From: Strigops habroptila
Lineage: Eukaryota > Chordata > Aves > Psittaciformes > Psittacidae
Direction: 5' to 3'
Assembly: GCF_004027225.2 (NCBI RefSeq)
Contig: NC_046358.1
Coordinates: forward strand, 2,019,180 to 2,083,179
DNA: 64,000 nucleotides
The notes beneath the pieces were generated by a model. That model did not search any database and was not told where the DNA came from. It saw only the letters and a list, made by a program, of their open reading frames with translations. A program made the translations under genes and the position numbers. This document shows, one piece after another, positions 10,901 to 20,139 of the stretch (within the stretch, counting starts at the first letter, position 1; every line of letters starts with the position of its first letter).

Positions 10901-13856
10901 GCGTGGTGGCACCTCAGAGCTCCCCGTGCCTGGGAGCAGCTCCCTTCCTCTGGGTTTTTGGGGGATCGAGGTGGGACAAGGAACATGAGGGGTTCTCATG
11001 CACCAGGAAAGGAGGTGGACATGGAGCTGGTTGGCCCCAAGTCCCATCTCTCCTCACTCTGTGCTTTGTTTTCTAGGTGGAGCTGATAAAAACGTCATTG
11101 TCTTTGACAAGAGCTCGGAGCAGATCCTGGCAACGCTCAAGGGGCATTCCAAGAAGGTTACCAGCGTTGTGTTCCATCCATCCCAGGTGTGCTCAGGTCC
11201 ACGTTCCTGCTCTTCCCTCACAGCCAGACTGCTCCAGATGGGGTTTTCTGGTGCCTTTTCTGTTCTGGTGAGGTCTCCACCTCACTCAGACAACGAAAAG
11301 GTGAAGATCTTTTGATGTCCTTCATCCCTGTCCAGGATCTGGTGTTCTCAGCCTCTCCAGATGCCACCATCCGGATCTGGTCTGTCCCCAACGCCTCGTG
11401 CGTGCAGGTTGTGCGTGCCCACGAGGGCTCGGTGACAGGGCTGAGCCTCCATGCCACAGGTGACTACCTCCTCAGCTCTTCAGATGACCAGGTGAGACCC
11501 ATCCCAGGCCCCAGAACCTTCCTCCTGCTCCTCATCTCCACGTACTCACCACGTTCTCCCTCTCCTCCAGTACTGGGCTTTCTCGGATATCCAGACAGGC
11601 CGTGTCCTCACCAAGGTGACGGATGAGAGCTCTGGCTGTGGTAAGGATGGAGATGAGGATCCCAACCCTGTTGGGAGCTTGTGGAGAAGGGATTTATCCT
11701 GCTTGTGGGTCCTGGAGCTCACCAGAACTTGATGGGGAGGGCTGGTGACAAAGAAATCCTTCCCAATGCTCCAAATCATGGAATGGTTTGGGATGAAGGG
11801 AGCTTAAAGCTCATCCCATTCCAAGCCCTCAGGGACACCTTCCACTAGAGCAGGTTGCTCCAAGCCCCTGTGTCCAACCTGGCCTTGAACACTGCCAGGG
11901 ATGGGGCAGCCACAGCTTCTCTGGGCACCCTGTGCCAGCGCCTCAGCACCCTCACAGGGAAGAGCTGCTTCCCAACGCAATTCCCGTGTCTCTGCAGCTC
12001 TCACCTGCGCCCAGTTCCACCCGGATGGGCTCATTTTTGGAACGGGAACGATGGACTCTCAGATCAAGATCTGGGATCTGAAGGTAGGGCTGGCTCTGGG
12101 TGTGCAAGGGGAGGCGATGGGGAGGCAGCATCCTGCGGGGGGGGGGATGTGGTTTGGTGCCCAGCAGAGGGTTCAATCCAAGGAGTTTGGGGATTCCAAA
12201 CCCACAAAGCGTCAGCTCAGGAGCAGTCACTTCGCCCACCCTGGTTCTGGCTCTGAAGCAGACTGAGGGTAGAATGAACCAGGTTGGAAAGTCCTTTAAG
12301 ATCATCAAGTCCAGCCCCAAGGCCACCACTGACCCACGACACTGAGGGCCCAGTCTATAGGGTTTGGGAGCCCCCCCAGGGCCGGTGGCTCCAGCCCTGC
12401 CCTGGGCAGCCTGTTCCAATGCCTGAGCACCCTCTGGGGAAGGAATTGTTCCTCAGCTCCATCTAAACCTGCCCTGGGGCAGCTTGAGGCCGTTTCCTCT
12501 TGTCCCATCCCTTGTTCCTTGGGAGCAGAGCCCAGCCCCCTCCTGGCTCCATCCTCCTGTCAGGCAGTTGCAGAGAGCGAGAAGGTCCCCCCTGAGCCTT
12601 CTCTTCTCCAGACTAAACCCCCCCAGGTCCCTCAGCCGTTCCTCATCACACTTGTGCTCCAGGCCCTGCACCAGCTCCGGGGCCCTTCTCTGGCCCCGCT
12701 CCAGCCCCTCAATGTCTCTCTTGGGGTGAGGGGCCCAGAACTGACCCAGGATTTGAGGTGCAGCCCCACCAGTGCCCAGCACAGGGGGACAGTCCCTGCC
12801 CTGGCCCTGCTGCCACACTGGGGCTGGGACAGGCCCCAGGCTGCTGGTGGCCTCTTGGCTGCCTGGGCACAAGCTGCTCCTGTTCAGCTCCATCAGGTCC
12901 TTTTCCATGAGCAGCTTCCCAAGCCTGGAGCATTCCATGGGGCTGCTGTGGCCCAAGTGCAGGACCTAGCACTGAACCTCAGCCCATGGATCCAGCCCAA
13001 CAGCAGCCACTGGGCTGCCAGGATCCCACCTCCAGCTCCTCTCCCTGTTCTCCCAGCCATAAAGCTGCTGCACTTCCCTCCTGACAACCTGTCTCCAACT
13101 GCCTTTTCCCTCAGGAACGCACCAACGTGGCCAACTTCCCGGGACACTCCGGTCCCATCACCAGCATCGCCTTCTCGGAGAACGGCTACTACTTGGCCAC
13201 GGCAGCAGATGACTCCTCTGTCAAGCTTTGGGACCTGCGGAAGCTCAAGAACTTCAAGACTTTGCAGCTGGACAACAACTTTGAGGTGGGACCATCCCCT
13301 TTTCCTCCTAAAAGCCTTGTTGGGTGGTTGGCAGCTTCCTCTCCCAGTGCTCATCGGCTCTGGGCTCACTCCTCTGCTTTGGAGGAGCATGTTGTGGAGG
13401 TGATGCCCCCTTTCCAGCCCCCTAAAAGGCTGTTTGGAGCTTCCTGAGCTTGATCTGAGCCTCTTTCCCCTTCTCCTCCGTAGGTGAAGTCTCTCATCTT
13501 TGACCAGAGCGGCACCTACCTGGCTCTGGGTGGGACGGATGTCCAGATCTACATCTGTAAGCAATGGACTGAGATCCTCCACTTCACAGGTGAGGGCTTG
13601 AGAGGGGACCATGGGAGGGCAGAAGCTTGAGAGGAAACCCTCTCCTGGCTCTGTCAAGCTTCTCCCACCCCACCAGCACCTCTCTCTGCACCCTCAATGG
13701 AGGACAAGCAGGGGGTAACTCTACTTGGTCCCATAACCACGGTCTCTTCCCTCCGCAGAGCACAGTGGCCTCACCACAGGGGTGGCTTTTGGCCACCACG
13801 CCAAGTTCATCGCCTCCACAGGCATGGACCGAAGCCTCAAGTTCTACAGCCTGTAG
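4950..13856 (+). CDS. PRPF19: PRPF19, pre-mRNA-processing factor 19, U-box E3 ligase of the NineTeen complex
   Basis: Sixteen coding exons: 4950-4968, 5069-5218, 6188-6264, 7182-7323, 9996-10069, 10173-10235, 10324-10365, 10463-10537, 10795-10870, 11077-11186, 11336-11491, 11571-11640, 11998-12083, 13115-13285, 13484-13589 and 13759-13856. All junctions are GT-AG and in phase, and the product is 504 aa, the human length. Domains in order: U-box (about 1-70, with [19 protein letters not shown]), the Prp19 tetramerisation coiled coil (about 70-135, [20 protein letters not shown]), and a seven-bladed WD40 propeller from about residue 220 to the end ([29 protein letters not shown]). The nuclear protein ubiquitylates PRPF3 to drive spliceosome activation and also acts in DNA repair (known). 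Introns 2, 3 and 4 are minisatellites; introns 12 and 13 carry CR1. Confidence 0.98.
4979..5012. repeat. GGGACC hexanucleotide run at the start of PRPF19 intron 1
   Basis: Four to five copies of GGGACC begin ten bases after the first donor, inside a 100-bp GC-rich intron. Confidence 0.8.
5340..6060. repeat. Minisatellite, about 73-bp unit, PRPF19 intron 2
   Basis: About nine to ten copies of a 71-73 bp unit containing GGGAGACCCCAAATGTGGCC, TTAGGGGGAGCTGTGGGTCC and GTGCTGGCACCCTAAGG. Confidence 0.92.
6265..7175. repeat. Minisatellite (GGTGCTGAGGCACGGGGCT), PRPF19 intron 3
   Basis: About 900 bp of 12-19 bp units, filling intron 3 from its donor to just before exon 4. The minus strand gives long Ser/Ala/Pro/His-rich open frames, which are shadows. 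Confidence 0.92.
7385..9950. repeat. Large minisatellite, 34-bp units with an 89-bp higher-order unit, PRPF19 intron 4
   Basis: About 2.5 kb of units such as GGTTGGGATCATGGTGCTGG plus GCGCTGGGTGCTGT. In 8545-9060 the 34-bp unit is almost perfectly regular. Between about 7490 and 7930 an 89-bp compound unit repeats. The array diverges toward its 3' end, near exon 5. Open frames up to about 370 codons on the plus strand are shadows. Confidence 0.93.
11774..11979 (-). mobile_element. CR1 LINE 3' fragment, PRPF19 intron 12
   Basis: Begins on the plus strand with CATGGAATGGTTTGGGATGA, the reverse complement of the CR1 3' end. It ends after CTCACAGGGAAGAGC, about 20 bp before exon 13. 5'-truncated copy of about 205 bp. 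Confidence 0.85.
12266..13050 (-). mobile_element. CR1 LINE 3' portion, older subfamily, PRPF19 intron 13
   Basis: Starts with AACCAGGTTGGAAAGTCCTT and continues through the CR1 3' UTR into upstream LINE sequence. It is clearly diverged from the common copies elsewhere in the window, so it belongs to another subfamily. The upstream limit is uncertain. Confidence 0.75.
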
Positions 13857-14196
13857 CCATGGAGCTGGGGTCTCACTGGGGTTTGGGATGGGAGGGATAT
13901 GGGGATGGGGTGGGGGGGAGCCGGGTTCATCCCTGCTCCAGGCTCTCCTGCTGTAGCTGTTTGGGTTTTTGCCTTCATGGGGTTGTTTTAGGTGGGTTTT
14001 TTCCTTTGCTGGTCTCGTGTGTGTCTTTTTCTTTCCTGCCTTTAGATTCTGGTTGGTTGTGCTTGGAAGTGGGACAACGAGAAGCTCCAAGCCTGGTGCT
14101 GGTGGATGTTTGCAGCTGGGATGTGTGGAATGTCGGGGGGGGAAAAGGGGAGGAATGGGCAGGGTTTGTATCAGTTCTCTATAGTTTCAGGGTGGA

Positions 14197-14202
14197 AATA
14201 AA
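14197..14202 (+). terminator. PRPF19 poly(A) signal AATAAA
   Basis: AATAAA lies about 340 bp after the PRPF19 stop, in a T-rich 3' UTR. The GTGTTCC just downstream fits a GU-rich element. Confidence 0.8.
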
Positions 14203-14409
14203 GAGCTCTTCACCGTAACGTGTGTTCCAGCACAGCGTGGCTGGGGGAAGGAAGGCAAGAAAGGAGCTGTCAGAGGCACGGGGCCACCACCAGTGGGTTG
14301 AGGAGGAGATGTGGGTGCTGCCAGTTTGGGGATGGGGACATGGGAGCCTTTTCTTCCCTCCTGTCCCCCCTTAGGGACAAGCCACCACCTCAAGCCATGC
14401 TCCACACGC

Positions 14410-14415
14410 TTTATT
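14410..14415 (-). terminator. ZP1 poly(A) signal
   Basis: TTTATT on the plus strand is AATAAA on the minus strand, about 100 bp after the ZP1 stop. PRPF19 and ZP1 are convergent, and their 3' ends are only about 200 bp apart. Confidence 0.8.
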
Positions 14416-14516
14416 TCATCCAGCTTGGCCAGAGGTGAAGCAAGATCTGGCTGGAGAAGAAGAAGAGTTAGAGCCGGGATGAAGGGTGAGGAAGAGGAGG
14501 GAACTCACCCACCACC

Positions 14517-17500
14517 TCACTGCAGTTTGGGCACCATGGGGAAGGTGACGGGTCCCTGCGAGGTGACCGTGCCCGTGGCTCCGCTTGTCCTCCTGTCCCT
14601 TGTGGACCGACGTGCTCCTGGGCAGGGACAAGGGGGCTTGGTGTGGGGACAGTGCGGGACAAGCACAACGGGGATCCCCACCCCCAGGGGCCCCCCAATA
14701 CTCACGGGAGGGCACCCCGAGCTGGCAGGAGGGCCGGCAGGGCTCGGGCTGCGCGAGGTGGCACACGGAGGCGCTGCAGGAGATGTACACCTACAGCCCC
14801 ACACATGGGCTCCATCAGGCTGGAGGCACCAGAGAAGGGGCTCCCAGCCCCACGGAACCCCATCCAACAAGCAGCACAGCACCATGGTGGGGTGCTGGGG
14901 TGGGATTTGGGGGTGTTCATTAAGCCTGAGGGCGGTTTTGCCCCCCCTCACCTCTCCCTCCAGCACTGCCATGGATGGGGGCTCCACAAAGGTGAAGGTG
15001 GAGATGACGAAGCGCTGGTAGTGGCTGGGGAAGGGAAGCTGTGGAGAAGCTGGTCCCACTGGCACAAGCTGTGTCCTGTAGTTATCCCCTACAAAGGGGC
15101 ACCTTGGGGTGCAAAAGGGACCTTTGCTTAATGCAGGTGCACCCCAACACCCCATCTCCAGCACCTCCTGCCCCTCTCTGCTCACCCATCCACCAGGATG
15201 GGCCACTGGGGCTCAGCCGTGGGGTCGGTGCTGGGGGATGCCCAGCAGTGGTGCAGCACCAGCACCAGGTTGGGGTCCGTCTTCTGCAGGAGCCGAACCT
15301 CCACGTAGATGGGGTCCCGCAGCACCTTCACCAGCGGGAAGTCACCATCGGGGTGGTAGGAGCTGTAGCTTTCATCTATGGGAAAGGGGAGAAGCTGAGC
15401 GGGATGGGGGGTGACCTGGGATCGGGGGGGGACCAGCGGACGGGCTGCTCACCAGTGGCGATGCGCAACTGGAGCCCCAGCGGCCCCGGCCTGGCCACGG
15501 GGGCAGCCGTGGTGGGGATGGCCACCTCCATGCGGAGGGGCAGGAGCTCGCTGGCGTTGTAGATGCAGCGAGCTTGGAGGCTGTGGGGAGCAGAGCAGAG
15601 ATGGGTGATCCCCCCCCACCCCTCCATGTCCTCCAGACCCAAAGAGGAACCATCCCTGGTCCCAGCAGCAAGAACCAGCAGGAGGAAGGATTTGGGGATG
15701 CTGGAGGTGATGGGGGGGATGTCCTCTTACATGTAGATGCTGTCGCGTGTGATGGAGCCACGGGGGGACCCCTGGACATCGATGGTGGAGATGAGCTGGT
15801 TCTCATAGATGAGCCGGTCCTCGATGACCTGAGGGGGACACGGGCACGGGGTGAGGGTGCTCTGAGTGCCCATGGCGGGGTGGTGATGGCGATGGTGGCT
15901 ATCACATCCCAACCTGGACCGTGGTGCCACACTGTGTGACGGCGAAGCGGAACATGACGAAGGCCTCGGTGACCCGCTGGGGCTCGCAGCCGGGCTGGGT
16001 GCTGGCCAGGCGCACGCTGTCCAGGTTGTAGGGCTGGGTGCTGAGACCCCGCGGCACCACCAGCACGAAGTGACCCTCCAGCAGGCACTGCACCGTGGCT
16101 GCGGTGGGAGGGGGTGATCCCGTCAACCCCAGGAACAGGGAGTCATGGAATGGGGTGGGTTGGAAGGGACCTTAAAGCTCATCCAGGGCAGGGACACCTT
16201 CCACTAGAGCAGGTTGCTCCAAGCCCCTGTGTCCAACCTGGCCTTGAACACTGCCAGGGATGGGGCATTCACCACTTCCTGGGTTCCTCAATCAGCTAAG
16301 CTGGAAAAGACCTTCAAGATCATCAAGTCCAACCAGGACTAAAGGCCACCACTACCCTGTGTCACTGAGGGCTTTGTCTACACTGGTTTTGAACCCCTCC
16401 ATGGACGGTGCCTCCACCACTGCCCTGAGCAACCTGTTCTAATGCCTGACCCCGCTTTGGCTTTCAAACTATTCCCAATCTCCCCTTTAAAGAGGACCTC
16501 CAGCCCCGTTTATCCACCCCGCAGCTTCCAAGCAGGGGTGGAGGTGATGGGACATCCCCCCTCCGAGCATCCTACCGGTGTTGCCATAGTAACAGGGAGC
16601 AGCCCGGTCCATGTCATCGTAGCAGCATCCCGCCTGCAGACACGCATCCCGGCCCCGCGGTGCCACGCACGGCATCCTCCCCACTGCTACCTGGCACTGC
16701 TCCCGGCTCAGCTGCGTGCCTGGGGTGGCACAAAGGGGACATTGCCCTCGATGCCCACGCCGAAGCATCCCCCTGCCCATCCCGGGGACCCCATCCCACC
16801 ACCTCCGCTTACCTGCCCCTGCCGAGGGGTAGAAGAGGGCCGTGGATTGCAGGAGACTGGGCTGGGATTGAAGGCCAGGACGCATCAAGCCAGGTTGGGC
16901 TTGGGGCTGGAGCCCTGGGCGCCCCACACCCGGCTGGGGCCGAGCATGGAGACCAGGACGCATCAAACCCGGGCGGGATTGGAGCCCTGGATGGGTTAAA
17001 CCCGGTCGGGAATGGCTGGGATGGACCAGCCCAGCTTGGCTCTGGAGCCCGGGATGGACGCGACTCCCTTGGGAATGGGGCTGAGGGTTGGGATGAGTTA
17101 AACCCGGCTGGTTTGGGGGCTGAGCGGCCGGGCGTACAAAGCCTGTGTGGGTCTGAGCACCAGCGTGCATGAAGCCACCGGCGCCATGCACCAACCCAGG
17201 CTGGTTTGGGGTCTGAAGCACTGGACGAAGAGCTCCTGGTTGAGTTTGAGCTCCAGGATGCACCAAAACAGGTTGGTTTTGGGGCTGAATTGCTGGACGA
17301 AGACGACCTGGTTGAGTTTGAGCTCCAGGATGCACCAGAACAGGCTGGGTTTGGGTCTGAACCACTGGACGAAGAGCTCCTGGTTGAGTTTGAGCTCCAG
17401 GATGCATCAAGCCAGGTTGGTTTTGAGGTGCAAGCCCTGGGCGAAGACGATCTGCTTGATTTTGACCAACCAGACCAGGTTGGTTTTGGGTTTGAACCAC

Positions 17501-19132
17501 TGGACGAAGATGTCCCGGTTGACTTTGGGCTCCAGGATGCACCAGAAGAGGTTGATTTTGGGTTTGAACCACTGGACGAAGAACTCCTGGTTGAGTTTGA
17601 GCTCCAGGATGCACCAACCCAGGTTGGTTTTGGGTCTGAGCTGCCGGACGAAGGCGACCCGGTTGATTTGGAGGCCCAGGGAGCACCATTCCGGGCTGGT
17701 TCTGGGAGTGAACTCCAGCTTGAAGAACTCCTGCTTGATTCTGAGCCCCAAGATGCACCAGACCAGGCCGGGTGTGGGTCTGAACCCCTGGACGAAGACG
17801 ACCCGGTTGACTTGGCGCTGCAGGATGCCCCATCCCAGGCTGGTTCTGAGGCTGCTGATCTTGGGGCCCCCCAAAGGGCTGTGTCCGCACCACGGGGTGA
17901 ACCTGCTCCGGGTGCACTTGGGATGCGAGCTGGGATGCTGGGATGGTGATGGAGGATTGGGACACTTGGTGCAGGAGGCCCGGCTGGGACAGGGGGACGA
18001 GGACACCAGCCTGGCTCTGATGGATGCTATTGCCATGAGCATCCCCTTGCTGCTCGGTGCGTGTGGTGAGGACCTCGTAGTCACCGTGCTGTGGACAGGT
18101 CATGTTGACTTCATAGGAGGTGACCAGGACCCCGCTGAGCAGCGTCTCCTCCAGCTGCACCCGCAGGACGTAGCGGTCCTCCTGCAACGGGATGGAGGGG
18201 ACAGTGACCCACAGCACAACAGCACTGGATGGGGATGATGGGAGGGATGGACTCTCACCTTCACCAGCACGTGGCAGCCCTCGTAGCCAGAGGAGAAGGT
18301 GATGGCACCGTCTGCCCCGGTGTGGAGCCAATGGAGGCAGATGGAGCAGTTGGCAACATCGAAGCGGCTCCCGAACTCATCTATGGGGACAGTGAGAGTC
18401 ATGGGATGGTTTGGGATGAAGGGAGCTTAAAGCTCCTCCAGTCCCAACCCCCTGCCACGGGCAGGGACACCTTCCACTAGAGCAGGTTGCTCCAAGCCCC
18501 TGTGTCCAACCTGGCCTTGAACACTGCCAGGGATGGGGCAGCCACAGCTTCTCTGGGCACCCTGTGCCAGCGCCTCAGCACCCTCACAGGGAAGAGCTTC
18601 TGCCTCAGAGCTCATCTCAATCTCCCCTCTGGCAGGTTAAAGCCATTCCCCTTGGCCTGTCCCTCCATCCCTTGTCCAAAGCCCCTCTCCAGGTTTCCTG
18701 GAGCCCCTTTAGGCACTGGAGCTGCTCTAAGGTGTCCCCTTCAGGAGCCTTCTCTTCTCCAGGCTGCCCCAGCCCAGCTCTCTCAGCCTGGCTCCAGAGC
18801 AGAGCTGCTCCAGCCCTCGCAGCAGCTCCGGGGCCTCCTCTGGCCTCGCTCCAACAGCTCCACGTCCCTCTTGTGCTGATGCTCCCTATGGAGCACACTC
18901 CAACCCCCTCCAGCACCCCCCCACCAGGTCACTCCTGTTTTGGGACGGGTGATGCCGAACATCCCCACTCACCCATGACTCTGAAGCGGACGCTGCGCCC
19001 ACGGCTGGGGTACACCACCAGCTGCATGCTGTATTCCCCACACTCGGAGCGGTACCGCAGCAGCGAGAAGGTGGCTCCGGGCCCCTGGCACACGAGGAGC
19101 AGCAGGAGCAGGAGGGAGCAGCTTGATCCCAT
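14517..19132 (-). CDS. ZP1: ZP1, zona pellucida protein 1 (inner perivitelline layer)
   Basis: Eleven coding exons on the minus strand: 18973-19132, 18259-18380, 16813-18181, 16576-16719, 15914-16098, 15731-15828, 15453-15580, 15186-15375, 14952-15102, 14706-14790 and 14517-14617, giving 910 aa. The order is: signal peptide ([14 protein letters not shown]), an N-terminal cysteine domain, a Gln/Pro/Gly/His repeat region within the 1369-nt exon (about residues 130-550; units like [16 protein letters not shown]), a trefoil domain (about 553-598; [18 protein letters not shown]), and the ZP module (about 600-860; [27 protein letters not shown]). A furin-type site RARR at the start of the last exon is followed by only about 30 residues with no membrane segment. 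In birds ZP1 is made in liver under oestrogen and carried to the follicle (known); the missing anchor fits secretion. A further 3' exon cannot be excluded. Confidence 0.95.
16140..16500 (-). mobile_element. Two abutting CR1 3' fragments, ZP1 intron 4
   Basis: One fragment runs from CATGGAATGGGGTGGGTTGG to about 16280. A second, of a different subfamily, begins near 16290 (AGCTGGAAAAGACCTTCAAG) and runs to about 16500. Confidence 0.75.
16813..18050 (-). repeat. Coding repeat array in ZP1 exon 3
   Basis: Roughly 20-24 residue units in the ZP1 frame, with recurring [21 protein letters not shown] and GLMRPGLQ words. The units are in phase, so copy-number change keeps the frame. The plus strand shows open frames that are shadows. 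Confidence 0.88.
18397..18895 (-). mobile_element. CR1 LINE 3' copy, ZP1 intron 1
   Basis: Begins with ATGGGATGGTTTGGGATGAA and shares the common CR1 3' block (AGCAGGTTGCTCCAAGCCCC onward). It continues with the young form that contains CTGGCAGGTTAAAGCCATTC. Confidence 0.9.
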
Positions 19133-19177
19133 GGTGAGCAGCAATCCAGGCTCTATGGGTCAGCTCCGGGGCTGGGG

Positions 19178-19184
19178 ATTTATA
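19178..19184 (-). promoter_or_regulatory. TATA box of ZP1
   Basis: The minus strand reads TATAAAT about 45 bp upstream of the ZP1 ATG (19132). This spacing allows a 5' UTR of only 15-20 nt. Confidence 0.75.
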
Positions 19185-19369
19185 GCCGGCTGCTTGGAAT
19201 GCACCGGAGGGCATCGGGTGACCCGTGGGACATGTTGGGATGGTTCCAGGGCTCCGCGCTCCTCTGCCACCAGCAACCTCATTGCCCCGGCCCATGGTCA
19301 CCTCCCATGGCCGGGGTGACCGGGGAGGGACCGAAGGCTCTTCAAAGCAGCGTTGTCCTTGGGAATAGG

Positions 19370-19765
19370 GAATGGAGACAAAGAGCTTCTGCCTTATCTC
19401 CAACCTGCACTTCCCCTGTTTCAGTTTGAATCCATCACCCCTTGTCCTATCGCTCCAGTCCCTGATGAAGGACCCTCTCCAGCATCCTTGTAGCCCCCTT
19501 CAGACACTGGAAGCTGCTCTGAGGTCTCCACGCAGCTTCTCTTCTCCAGGCTGAACAGCCCCAATGTTCTCAGCCTGGCTCCATACGGGAGCTGCTCCAG
19601 CCTCTCATCATCCTCGTGGCCTCCTCGGGCCCTGCTCCAACAGCTCCATGTCCTCCTGATGCTGAGGACACCAGACCTGGATGCAGCATCCAAGTGGGGT
19701 CTCGCAGAGCAGAGCAGAGGGGCAGCATCACCTCCTTCGACCTGTTGGTCACACTCCTTCTGGTG
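19370..19765 (-). mobile_element. CR1 LINE copy lacking its 3' end, between ZP1 and the BAAT-like gene
   Basis: Starts at AGAGCTTCTGCCTTATCTCC and follows the second form (CCCCTGTTTCAGTTTGAATC, CAGACACTGGAAGCTGCTCT). The 3'-terminal block of about 195 bp found in the other copies is missing. The rest of 19185-20100 holds nothing I can assign. Confidence 0.8.
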
Positions 19766-20106
19766 CAGCCCATGATACGGTTGGTTTCTGGTCTTCTTGG
19801 TCTTACCTTTCTTGCAGCCTAAACCAAGACACCACATCCCACCTCTCCTCACCACTATGATGGTCACCACCGGCTCCTTTACCTGTCTTAGCATATATCA
19901 GGTATGAACATGCCTGGAATCCTCTTTGCCACCCTCCATCCCCACCCCAGGTACCAACCTCATCATTTTGGGGTTAAAACCCTCTCTCCTCATGGGAACC
20001 TCTATCTTCAGCATTCCCAATGGAAAACCTGCCATAGGGCTCCCCCCATGGTGCCTCCACCCCATATGCTCAGGCAGCACCAGGCAGCGAGGCTCTAAGG
20101 CTGACC

Positions 20107-20112
20107 TTTATT
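20107..20112 (-). terminator. Poly(A) signal of the BAAT/ACOT-like gene
   Basis: TTTATT on the plus strand, AATAAA on the minus strand, only about 30 bp beyond the stop codon. The 3' UTR is therefore very short. Confidence 0.75.
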
Positions 20113-20139
20113 AACGGGGGTCCTTTCACCCCATCCCCA

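Noticed and set aside
17147-18238. Plus-strand frames of about 360 and 250 codons, one strongly acidic
   Set aside because: They are the reverse strand of the ZP1 repeat exon. The minus-strand frame has family homology and correct splice sites.
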